Shown in pieces: positions 8,040-15,047 of a stretch of DNA of 24,366 bases. Numbering within the stretch: position 1 is the stretch's first letter; each line of letters starts with the position of its first letter. Origin of the DNA: an uncultured Ruminococcus sp. GTDB lineage: Bacteria > Bacillota > Clostridia > Oscillospirales > Acutalibacteraceae. The notes under the pieces are model-generated. The model saw only the letters and a program-made list of their open reading frames with translations. It had not been told where the DNA came from and did no database searches. Position numbers and translations under genes: made by a program. The stretch is from NCBI GenBank assembly GCA_934476515.1, contig CAKSNZ010000033.1:1-24366 (forward strand), given 5' to 3'.

Positions 8040-9514
8040 TACTTTGCACCTACCTTTAAAGTATCTTTAGCTGAAAAATGTGATGGTTCTGTAACACCAT
8101 TTTCGTTAATTTCTTCTGTAATATCAATCTTGCCTTCTCTTCTGGCAGTAATAGTATTGATAATTCTCTTTAGCATATTGTCATGTAGTTTATACTTTTT
8201 CTTATATACTACATAAGCGATTAGCATACAAACTGCTGGAACAATGCACATTAAAGCACTGATTGATGCAACTGTTGCAAATGACTGTTCCTGACCCGGA
8301 ACATACTTTGTACTACCTAGAGCAGCACCGATACCAAGAGCAGTTAAAGCTGCTGTAAACTTAACAATTAGTGTCTGTAGTGAGAATACAACACCTTCGT
8401 TTCTAACACCAAGTTTGTATTCACCATAGTCAACAACATCAGCAAGGAATACTGTTGCACAACCAAGTTCAAGACCTGTACCAAGTTTTACAATAACACC
8501 TGAGATTGAAGTTAGTACAACATTGTTTGGAGCAAATATACCAACAAATAGTAGCATAATCAGACCAAAAGCAGGAAGTATGCAAGCAAGTAGGAATGAT
8601 GTTTTTCTTGAAAGCATCTTAGCTACCTTAGGGAATACAATCAAACCAACAACTTCGGCAATTGATGCACTAATCATAAATGATGACATCATACCGGCAT
8701 TACCACAAACATATTTGAAGTAGTATGTTGCAACACCCATAATGCACTGAATACCAATGTTGTATAGGAAAATTAGTGTAACAGCCCATCTTAGCTGATC
8801 GTTCTTACCGATAATCTTAAAAATATCTTTGAACTTAACCTTCTGTTCAGGAACTGATTTGTCCTGACCCTTAGGTAGGTTAATAACTGTAATACCGATT
8901 GTTAGGATAAATACTGCTGCAATAATTAAAGCAAAACGGTGATAACCTGCTTGGTTAGTTGTGCCACCACTAAGTGCTTCAATAATCTTTACACCAAAAC
9001 CGGCAATAATTAGTGACTGACCGATACTTGCGAAAATTCTAGGTAAAACTGAAACCTTTTCTCTTTCTTCAGGGTTAGTAGTTAGGTTAGGAATAATTGA
9101 CCAATAAGGAATATCCATAATTGTGTAAGTCATACCCCACATAATATATGCTGCAGTAGCAAATACACAAAGGCCAACACCACTTAGGTGGAAATCTGTA
9201 AACAATACTACAAATATTACTGAGTTAACAAGTGTACCGATTACAAGCCAAGGAATGAACTTACCCCATCTTGACCTTGTATTGTCAACAATCATACCCA
9301 TAAATAGGTCGTTAAATGCGTCCCATAGTTTTGCAACAAAGAACATTACACCGATAAATACAGGATTTACTTTGATAATATCTGTAAAGTAAATCATTGA
9401 GAATGTGGCAATCATACCGTAAATCATATCTTTACCTAAAGCACCAAATGCAAAGGTATATTTGATTCTTGCAGGAATCTTGCCGTCAAGTCTGCGTTCA
9501 GAACTGCGTTTCAT
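8039..9514 (-). CDS. GPH-family sugar:cation symporter, probably galactose or galactoside uptake
   Basis: A 491-residue membrane protein with about 12 hydrophobic segments. W-D-A-F-N-D-L-F-M-G (64-73) and D-N-T-R-S-R-W-G-K-F-I-P-W (77-89) are the MelB/LacS/XynP-type signatures of the glycoside-pentoside-hexuronide:cation symporter family, including the acidic residues used for cation coupling. A hydrophilic tail follows the last segment, but there is no IIA-like regulatory domain as in LacS. It is the first gene of the operon, with GGAGG before the ATG and the strong promoter at 9619-9647. The operon has no beta-galactosidase or phospho-beta-galactosidase, so free galactose, or a galactoside cut elsewhere, is the likely cargo; the exact substrate is inference. 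Confidence 0.88.
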   Translation of the reverse strand: MKRSSERRLDGKIPARIKYTFAFGALGKDMIYGMIATFSMIYFTDIIKVNPVFIGVMFFVAKLWDAFNDLFMGMIVDNTRSRWGKFIPWLVIGTLVNSVIFVVLFTDFHLSGVGLCVFATAAYIMWGMTYTIMDIPYWSIIPNLTTNPEEREKVSVLPRIFASIGQSLIIAGFGVKIIEALSGGTTNQAGYHRFALIIAAVFILTIGITVINLPKGQDKSVPEQKVKFKDIFKIIGKNDQLRWAVTLIFLYNIGIQCIMGVATYYFKYVCGNAGMMSSFMISASIAEVVGLIVFPKVAKMLSRKTSFLLACILPAFGLIMLLFVGIFAPNNVVLTSISGVIVKLGTGLELGCATVFLADVVDYGEYKLGVRNEGVVFSLQTLIVKFTAALTALGIGAALGSTKYVPGQEQSFATVASISALMCIVPAVCMLIAYVVYKKKYKLHDNMLKRIINTITARREGKIDITEEINENGVTEPSHFSAKDTLKVGAK

Positions 9515-9609
9515 AAAAAATCCTCCTTAAATATAAAAATGAAACTTACCGTGCAAAATGCATAAAAGAAATTAATATTATTAATTATTAATATGCTTTT
9601 TGCTTATCT

Positions 9610-9619
9610 GTTAACTAAA
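9610..9619 (-). promoter_or_regulatory. Operator half-site just downstream of the gal -10 box
   Basis: The minus strand reads TTTAGTTAAC, one of five TTTAGTNAA-like copies in this divergent region. It abuts the -10 box of the operon promoter, where binding would block polymerase. Confidence 0.5.
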
Positions 9620-9647
9620 TTATACGTTTTGTTTTATAAAATGTCAA
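9619..9647 (-). promoter_or_regulatory. Promoter of the galactose operon
   Basis: On the minus strand TTGACA (9642-9647), exactly 17 bp, then TATAAT (9619-9624): a perfect consensus vegetative promoter. So strong a promoter in front of a sugar operon implies control by repression. The 5' untranslated region is about 100 nt. Confidence 0.88.
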
Positions 9648-9651
9648 TAGT

Positions 9652-9691
9652 TTTAGTAAACAAAATTAAAGTTTATCTATTTTTCACTAAA
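9652..9691. promoter_or_regulatory. Pair of inverted operator half-sites upstream of the gal -35 box
   Basis: TTTAGTAAAC (9652-9661) and, inverted, TTCACTAAA (9683-9691; TTTAGTGAA on the minus strand) face each other with starts 31 bp apart, about three helical turns. The left copy begins 5 bp from the operon -35 box. Proposed targets of the adjacent LacI-family protein; binding is inferred. Confidence 0.5.
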
Positions 9692-9697
9692 CAGCCC

Positions 9698-9726
9698 TTG
9701 CATATTTAGTAAATATTCACTATAAT
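9698..9726 (+). promoter_or_regulatory. Promoter of the LacI-family gene
   Basis: TTGCAT (9698-9703), a 17-bp spacer and TATAAT (9721-9726), 20 bp before the proposed start codon. The spacer is filled by the palindrome at 9705-9724, which points to autorepression. Confidence 0.8.
9705..9724. promoter_or_regulatory. Palindromic operator inside the LacI-gene promoter
   Basis: TTTAGTAAAT is followed directly by ATTCACTATA, whose complement is TATAGTGAAT, an 8/10 dyad. Both arms match the TTTAGTNAA pattern of the other sites in the region. It lies between the -35 and -10 boxes. Confidence 0.55.
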
Positions 9727-9745
9727 AAGAGTAGAGGTGATGTAT

Positions 9746-10756
9746 TTGGCTACTATTAGAGATGTAGCAAAGAAAGCTAATGTTTCTGTTGCTACTGTTT
9801 CAAGGGTACTAAACAATGACACAACACTTAGTACTTCTATTGAAACCAGACAAAAAGTCTTTGCAGCAGCAAAAGAACTGAATTATGTTAAGAAAAAGCG
9901 AACAGTATCAGCTCCTACCTGTTCTATCGGCATTTTACAATGGTTCTCATCTAAGCAAGAGATTGAGGACAACTACTACTTCTTGATGCGTCAGGGTATT
10001 GAGGACTACTGTTCTAAGAATAATATAAATATTGTAAGGACTTTCAAAACAGATGTTAACTATATGGAAGCACTAAACGATGTTGACGGTATAATTTGTT
10101 TAGGAAAGTTTAGTAAACAAGAGGTAGAAAATTTACGAAACTTAAACAGTAATATTGTTTTCCTAGATATGATTGTTGAGAATATTGAAATTACTTCTAT
10201 CTCACTTGACTTTAGACAAGCAGTTAACGATGCAGTTAACTATCTATTTAACCTAGGTCACAAGGATATAGGTTTCTTAGGTGGTATTGAGGAGCTTGAG
10301 GATGGTACAGTTTATCCTGATAAGCGTTTATCAGCTTTTGAAAATGCTTGTGAAAATAAAGGCATTAACTACAAAAATTATATTTCACAGGACAAGTTCA
10401 CTACTGCATCCGGTTACAGTATGATGAAAGAACTTATTGAAAGTGAAAGAGTACCATCAGCAATTTTTGCAGCAAGTGACCCTATAGCTATCGGTGCTAT
10501 GAGGGCATTACAAGAAAACGGCTACAAAATTCCTGAAGATGTTTCTATTATCGGTTTTGATAATACTGAACTTTCAGGATACACTAACCCACCACTGACA
10601 ACAATGAATGCACCGGTTTATGCAATGGGTATTTATGGTATAGAGGTTATCAATACTATGTTACATTCTAAGAACAACAAGCTACTTTCTCCTATGAAAA
10701 TATATATGCCTTGTCCTATTAAAATCAGAAATTCATGTGGAAAGCCACAACAGTAA
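9746..10756 (+). CDS. LacI/GalR-family transcriptional regulator of the galactose operon
   Basis: A 336-residue repressor. The N-terminal helix-turn-helix reads A-T-I-R-D-V-A-K-K-A-N-V-S-V-A-T-V-S-R-V-L-N, followed by a hinge helix. The rest is a periplasmic-binding-protein-like effector domain, including F-A-A-S-D-P-I-A-I-G-A-M-R-A-L and V-S-I-I-G-F-D-N-T-E. The start is chosen as TTG at 9746: GAGG lies 8 nt before it, and family members usually begin M-A-T-I-R/K-D-V-A. The in-frame GTG (9737) and ATG (9740) sit on or against the ribosome site. It is divergent from the operon and is likely released from the half-sites by galactose or a derivative. It contains no enzyme domain. Confidence 0.92.
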   Translation: MATIRDVAKKANVSVATVSRVLNNDTTLSTSIETRQKVFAAAKELNYVKKKRTVSAPTCSIGILQWFSSKQEIEDNYYFLMRQGIEDYCSKNNINIVRTFKTDVNYMEALNDVDGIICLGKFSKQEVENLRNLNSNIVFLDMIVENIEITSISLDFRQAVNDAVNYLFNLGHKDIGFLGGIEELEDGTVYPDKRLSAFENACENKGINYKNYISQDKFTTASGYSMMKELIESERVPSAIFAASDPIAIGAMRALQENGYKIPEDVSIIGFDNTELSGYTNPPLTTMNAPVYAMGIYGIEVINTMLHSKNNKLLSPMKIYMPCPIKIRNSCGKPQQ

Positions 10757-10766
10757 AAGTATAAAG

Positions 10767-10797
10767 AAACACCCACCAAAAAATTTGGTGGGTGTTT
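10767..10797. terminator. Bidirectional terminator between the LacI gene and the BspA-like gene
   Basis: A perfect 14-bp stem (AAACACCCACCAAA / TTTGGTGGGTGTTT) with 3-nt loop. TTTTT follows on the plus strand. It stands between convergent genes, 10 bp after the LacI stop and 36 bp past the minus-strand gene. Confidence 0.92.
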
Positions 10798-10832
10798 TTC
10801 TGTTAAATGCTATATTAAGCTTTACTTAAAAA

Positions 10833-12677
10833 TTATTCAATTACTGTGTAATTCTTAAATCCATAGTAATAGACATATGATTCACCTTCAGTACCCTTAT
10901 ATACAGTAAACTTAAATGAATCATCTCTATTTTCACCACTATCTCCAACAGGTGGATCTCCAACAGGTGGATAGAAATATGTACCACCATCTAAATAGCC
11001 TAGTGCACATGTACCTATAGAAAATACTGATTTAGGAATTGTTACTTCCTTTAATTTTTTATTTAGTTCAAATGCATATGCACCAATACCAAGTAAGCCC
11101 TCATTTAATGTTAGCTTTGATAAATTAAAACAGTTTGCAAAGGCAGCCTCATCAATAAACTCAACTTTACTTGGAAGAATTATTTCAGGTATTTTTTCAC
11201 AACCAAAAAAAGCTTTTTCACCTATATTTTTTAAATTCTTTGGAAAAGTTATTTTTGTTAGGGATTTACAAAATGTGAAAGCACCATAAGGAATATCAGT
11301 TAAATTATCTGAAAGCTTTACTTTAGATAATGAGGAACAGTTATAAAAAGCAAATTTATTCATTTGAGTAACACTGTTTGGAATATCCACCTTAGTTAGC
11401 TTATTACATTCCTCAAAAGCACTCTTACCTATATAAGTAACTCCACTAGGAATTGTTAACTTAGAAATAGGAGAAAAGGAGAATACATTACTCAAAATAT
11501 ACTTTGAACCCTTTTTGATATTAGCAATCTTTGTCTTATTTTTACAACTAACTACAGCATTATCACAATACAAAATATTATCTTTCCAATTTGACTTCAC
11601 ATTATAAATATTAGATTTATTAAAAGCTTTGTCACCCCAAAAAGTAATTTTGTTTGATAACTTAACATTTCTTAATTTAGAAGTTTTTGCAAAAGCACAA
11701 GCACCAACACTTGTAACTGAGTCAGACATTTTAATAGTCTTTAAATTTTTGTTGCCTTTAAAAGCATCTTTTCCGATTTCTTTTACATTACTAGGAACAG
11801 TATAAGTTGATTTTTTATTATTTGGTATATATAAAACAATTCTTTTTAGAGATTTATCAAACAAAGTATTACCCACTACCTTGTAACGCTTATTGCTTTT
11901 ATCCAAAGTAATTTTACTTAACTTATCACAACCTGAAAATGGATTAGCTCCGATTTTCTTAATTTTTTTAGGTAAATCAACTTTCTTAAGACTTTTACAA
12001 TCACTGAATGCTGAGCTATCCAGCAGTTCAAGTTTTTTAGGTAAATTAATTTCTTTAAGATTGGTACAGCCTTCAAATGCATGAGCAAATATTGTATCTA
12101 CTGAACTTGGTAACTTAATATTCCTAAGTTTTTCGCAATACATAAAAGTCCCACTATCGATCACTACTATTTTCTTAGGCAAAGTAACGCTTTCAATACA
12201 AGCAGGAATATTCTCGTAACTAAGTGATGTTGCATTTGCAGAGAACTTAATTTTCTTTAGTTTTGTGCAATAGCAAAATACTACTTTACCAGATTCGGTA
12301 ACACTATCAGCTATTTCTACTTCTTCCAACTTGTAATTTTTGTAATCAAGATCCTGATCCGTAGCTCTATCGTAATCTTCAGAAACTCTTAGCTTATTAA
12401 TATTTGTAACACCATTTTTTACAATTATCTTTTTAGCATTAAAAGCTACTTTTTTTGGTATCCTACTAGTCATCTTACCCTTACCGTAAATAGTAAGAAC
12501 ATTGTTCTTGTAAGTCCATTTTACATTCTTACCACACTTACCACTTTTAGTAGAAGATGCAGATACTGATACATTGTTGTTTGTTGCTGCACTTGTAGTT
12601 AGTGGCATAACTGTAAATGCACTGCAAGTGATTATCAGTGCCATTGCTACTGCAAAACATTTTCTAAAAATTTTCAT
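10833..12677 (-). CDS. Secreted BspA-like leucine-rich repeat protein
   Basis: A 614-residue protein with a signal peptide (hydrophobic 8-24, likely cut near S-A-A at 29-31). It begins with the module typical of clostridial BspA-like proteins (S-G-K-C-G-K-N-V-K-W-T-Y, L-T-I-Y-G-K-G-K-M). More than a dozen TpLRR/LRR_5 repeats follow from about residue 105 to 560, of the form I-x-x-L-P-x-x-L-x-x-I-x-x-x-A-F-x-x-C-x-x-L-x-x-V. A short tail holds a doubled P-P-V-G-D. No sortase motif or transmembrane anchor is present, so release or non-covalent attachment is likely. BspA-type proteins bind host or substrate molecules and other cells; the ligand here is unknown. It is very Lys-rich. AAAGGA precedes the ATG, and the gene is monocistronic by spacing. 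Confidence 0.88.
   Translation of the reverse strand: MKIFRKCFAVAMALIITCSAFTVMPLTTSAATNNNVSVSASSTKSGKCGKNVKWTYKNNVLTIYGKGKMTSRIPKKVAFNAKKIIVKNGVTNINKLRVSEDYDRATDQDLDYKNYKLEEVEIADSVTESGKVVFCYCTKLKKIKFSANATSLSYENIPACIESVTLPKKIVVIDSGTFMYCEKLRNIKLPSSVDTIFAHAFEGCTNLKEINLPKKLELLDSSAFSDCKSLKKVDLPKKIKKIGANPFSGCDKLSKITLDKSNKRYKVVGNTLFDKSLKRIVLYIPNNKKSTYTVPSNVKEIGKDAFKGNKNLKTIKMSDSVTSVGACAFAKTSKLRNVKLSNKITFWGDKAFNKSNIYNVKSNWKDNILYCDNAVVSCKNKTKIANIKKGSKYILSNVFSFSPISKLTIPSGVTYIGKSAFEECNKLTKVDIPNSVTQMNKFAFYNCSSLSKVKLSDNLTDIPYGAFTFCKSLTKITFPKNLKNIGEKAFFGCEKIPEIILPSKVEFIDEAAFANCFNLSKLTLNEGLLGIGAYAFELNKKLKEVTIPKSVFSIGTCALGYLDGGTYFYPPVGDPPVGDSGENRDDSFKFTVYKGTEGESYVYYYGFKNYTVIE
10941..10970. repeat. 15-bp tandem duplication inside the BspA-like gene
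   Basis: Two exact adjacent copies of a 15-bp unit (10941-10955, 10956-10970) encode P-P-V-G-D twice near the C-terminus. It is in frame, so the copy number can change without breaking the gene. Confidence 0.8.
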
Positions 12678-12797
12678 TTTATCAAATCCTTTCTTGTGTA
12701 ACTTTTTCCGACTCAGCCTCGGTTTTACCTGTTACATATATAACACTTTTCAACTTTCCAAAAGGTTACATAATTTTGAAACTTTTTTAAAAAATTT

Positions 12798-13907
12798 TTA
12801 TACTAAAACATACCATAGCAAATTTATTCCTAAGAAAACTAAATTCATAAAAGTAAATACAATTATATATCTTGAAATTTTAATATTTTCATTTTGTAAA
12901 AACTTAAATGAAATCAAACTTGCCATAGATGCAATTAGTGTACCCAAACCACCGATATTCACACCAATAAGCAATGCACTGCCATTGTCGGTAAACTTAG
13001 AAAGCAAAATACTTGCCGGAACATTTGAGAAAATTTGACTTGATAATACACCAACCCATACTTCATTACCGATAATTATTCCTTGTAAAAAATTATGTAT
13101 ATATTCTATATTACCTAAATTACCTATAAAAATAAATAAAAATACAAATGTAAAAATAAGACTATAATCAACCTTTATCAGTGTTATTCTGTCAAGAGAT
13201 AAAATTGCAATTAACAAAACACCCAATAATACTCTGTAGTCCAAAATTTTGAACACACTAAACAAAGCTAAAATAAATAGTATCCCATACATAATAGGCA
13301 AGAAAGAATTTTTGCTACCCTTTACCCTATTAAGTTCTTTTTCTACTGTAATGCTTTCATTTCCTACAAATAGGGATAATACAACTAAAAGCACCAACGA
13401 CAACACAGAATAAGGAATTATAGCAATTATAAATTCATCAATATTCATATTGTAGTTAGAAAACAAATAAAGGTTTTGTGGATTGCCGATAGGTGTTGTC
13501 ATACTACCTAAATTTGCAGATATTGTTTCAAGCGTTACAATATAAATCAGTTTACTTTTCTGATGAGATATTTCTAACAAAATTATGGTAAAAGGCACAA
13601 ATGTTATAAGTGTCACATCATTAGTAATAATCATTGAAATAAAGAAACACAATAAAACTAATGTAACAGTAACTCCCCTAATAGTATGAACTTTATGTAC
13701 TAACTTTTCTGCCAATAATTTAAATAAGCCCAACCTATTAAGACCGGCCATTATTGTCATTAAACAAAACAGTAGCCCTAATGTTCTCCGATCAATATAG
13801 TCAATGTACCTTTCACTAGGTGGAACAAAAAGCATAGAAATTATTGCCAATACAAAAGAAATAATCAGTACAATTTCTTTCTTTACAAAATCAATTACTC
13901 TATTCAT
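12798..13907 (-). CDS. ArsB/NhaD/CitMHS-type ion or carboxylate permease
   Basis: A 369-residue membrane protein with about 10-11 hydrophobic segments. The first half contains I-I-T-N-D-V-T-L-I-T-F-V-P (93-105) and N-L-G-S-M-T-T-P-I-G-N-P-Q-N-L (132-146). The second half has the mirrored F-S-N-V-P-A-S-I-L-L (about 288-297). These are the paired re-entrant signatures of the ion transporter superfamily (citrate/dicarboxylate permeases, Na+/H+ antiporter NhaD, arsenite pump ArsB). It is shorter than the usual 400-450 residues but appears complete at both ends. The substrate cannot be read from sequence. It has its own promoter (13937-13965) and AGGAAG ribosome site. The flanking genes encode surface proteins, which do not point to a substrate. 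Confidence 0.8.
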   Translation of the reverse strand: MNRVIDFVKKEIVLIISFVLAIISMLFVPPSERYIDYIDRRTLGLLFCLMTIMAGLNRLGLFKLLAEKLVHKVHTIRGVTVTLVLLCFFISMIITNDVTLITFVPFTIILLEISHQKSKLIYIVTLETISANLGSMTTPIGNPQNLYLFSNYNMNIDEFIIAIIPYSVLSLVLLVVLSLFVGNESITVEKELNRVKGSKNSFLPIMYGILFILALFSVFKILDYRVLLGVLLIAILSLDRITLIKVDYSLIFTFVFLFIFIGNLGNIEYIHNFLQGIIIGNEVWVGVLSSQIFSNVPASILLSKFTDNGSALLIGVNIGGLGTLIASMASLISFKFLQNENIKISRYIIVFTFMNLVFLGINLLWYVLV

Positions 13908-13936
13908 ATAATCTTCCTAAAATTTATTTCCATACT

Positions 13937-13965
13937 ATTTTAGCCTATAATCCGTAATAATACAA
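13937..13965 (-). promoter_or_regulatory. Promoter of the permease gene
   Basis: Minus strand TTGTAT (13960-13965), 17-bp spacer, TAAAAT (13937-13942). It starts immediately after the terminator of the preceding gene, so the permease is an independent unit. Confidence 0.65.
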
Positions 13966-13968
13966 CAA

Positions 13969-13994
13969 AAGCTACCCAAAATTATGGGTAGCTT
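13969..13994 (-). terminator. Terminator of the left SPKTG protein gene
   Basis: AAGCTACCC and GGGTAGCTT form a 9-bp stem with 8-nt loop; TTTTG follows on the minus strand. It is strikingly similar to the terminator of the paralogous gene (17952-17981). Confidence 0.85.
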
Positions 13995-14009
13995 AATAAG
14001 TTAAAATAT

Positions 14010-14912
14010 TTACTTTTTAATTTTATAAACACATACGCCACATAGAGTTGCTAAACAAACTGAAATTAAGACTATAAACAACATATCTCTATCACCTGTT
14101 TTTGGTGAGGACAAGCTATATTCATCAGGTGTACTTGTTTTGTTGGCAGTTGTGGTTGTTTGATTATTTCCCACTTCATCAGAATTTTCAGTAGTTATAG
14201 TATCCTCTGTTGAATCAGATTTCCATACACCATATAGATTACAAATTGATGGGTTGCCTGTTGTTTTTACTGTAATTTTGTCCCCTACATTGTAGTTGTT
14301 GTCATCTTCATCTTGCCAATACAAAAATGTATAACCGTCAATTTTATATGTATTTTCCGGTGCAGTAATAGAGTATTCACACTTACTTAAGTCCCACTTT
14401 TCATCAACAGTAGGTTCATTACCATTTACATTAAGTTCATCATCAACACTTGCAATAAAATTAAAGAATTTTGATGGACCGTAATTGTGCTTATCAAAAA
14501 CTTCCACCTGATAAGTACCTTTAACTTTGTTATCCACACCTGAAGTGGCAGTTAAAGTCAGCTTATCAGAATAATGATATGGTGCGTAAATATAAATGGA
14601 ATTGTCATCATTTACTTTAGTGTAAATATTATTTTCACTATTACTTCCCACAACACTCCAATTTACCTTTCCATCATCACCCTTAGCAATAGTACCGTCA
14701 CTGTACTTTACTGTAGCTGAAAAGGTTGATGCTGAACCACATTCAATAGAATTTTCTGTTGAGTCATTTTTTGCAAAGCTCTCACATTTTATTTCAATCT
14801 TCCCTACTGTTTTTTCCTTACTGTTTTCTACTGCCATAACATTAACAGTACAGAAAACCATCATTACAACCATAGTTAAGATTGAAACAGTTTTAATTAA
14901 ATTTTTCTTCAT
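14010..14912 (-). CDS. SPKTG-anchored surface protein with InlB-like repeat (left paralogue)
   Basis: A 300-residue protein with a signal peptide (hydrophobic 7-25, likely cut after M-A at 27). An Ig-like beta domain (about 37-140) contains S-T-F-S-A-T-V-K-Y-S-D-G-T and A-P-Y-H-Y-S-D-K-L-T-L-T-A-T. An InlB/Listeria-Bacteroides-type repeat (about 178-230) contains D-G-Y-T-F-L-Y-W and N-L-Y-G-V-W. A Thr/Asn/Glu-rich stalk follows. The C-terminus is a sorting signal: S269-P-K-T-G273, hydrophobic helix, K-I-K-K. SPKTG is a non-LPXTG sortase motif known from clostridia such as C. difficile. No sortase gene is in the window. AAGGAG precedes the ATG. It is closely similar along its whole length to the protein at 17996-18871. 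Confidence 0.86.
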   Translation of the reverse strand: MKKNLIKTVSILTMVVMMVFCTVNVMAVENSKEKTVGKIEIKCESFAKNDSTENSIECGSASTFSATVKYSDGTIAKGDDGKVNWSVVGSNSENNIYTKVNDDNSIYIYAPYHYSDKLTLTATSGVDNKVKGTYQVEVFDKHNYGPSKFFNFIASVDDELNVNGNEPTVDEKWDLSKCEYSITAPENTYKIDGYTFLYWQDEDDNNYNVGDKITVKTTGNPSICNLYGVWKSDSTEDTITTENSDEVGNNQTTTTANKTSTPDEYSLSSPKTGDRDMLFIVLISVCLATLCGVCVYKIKK

Positions 14913-15003
14913 AAATAAACACTCCTTAATAGATAATTAAGATTTTCATCTTTCTACCTATACACTAAGGAAACAATCCGAAATATTACAAAAAATATAA
15001 AAA

Positions 15004-15029
15004 AGGCTGTAACTTTTTTGCTACAGCCT
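15004..15029 (-). terminator. Terminator of the 896-residue surface protein gene
   Basis: AGGCTGTA and TACAGCCT form the stem, extended by a G-C and a G-U pair, with a 6-nt loop. The minus strand continues TTTTTTATATTTTTT. It is 19 bp past the stop. Confidence 0.9.
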
Positions 15030-15047
15030 AAATTACATATTTAATTA

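Noticed and set aside
7821..8216. Plus-strand frame of 131 codons across the galK/transporter junction
   Set aside because: It lies wholly opposite two conserved, translationally coupled genes and is explained by their codon bias.
12574..13038. Plus-strand frame of 154 codons spanning the BspA-like gene start and the permease end
   Set aside because: It crosses two well-supported minus-strand genes and their intergenic region, with no start signal and no recognisable protein.
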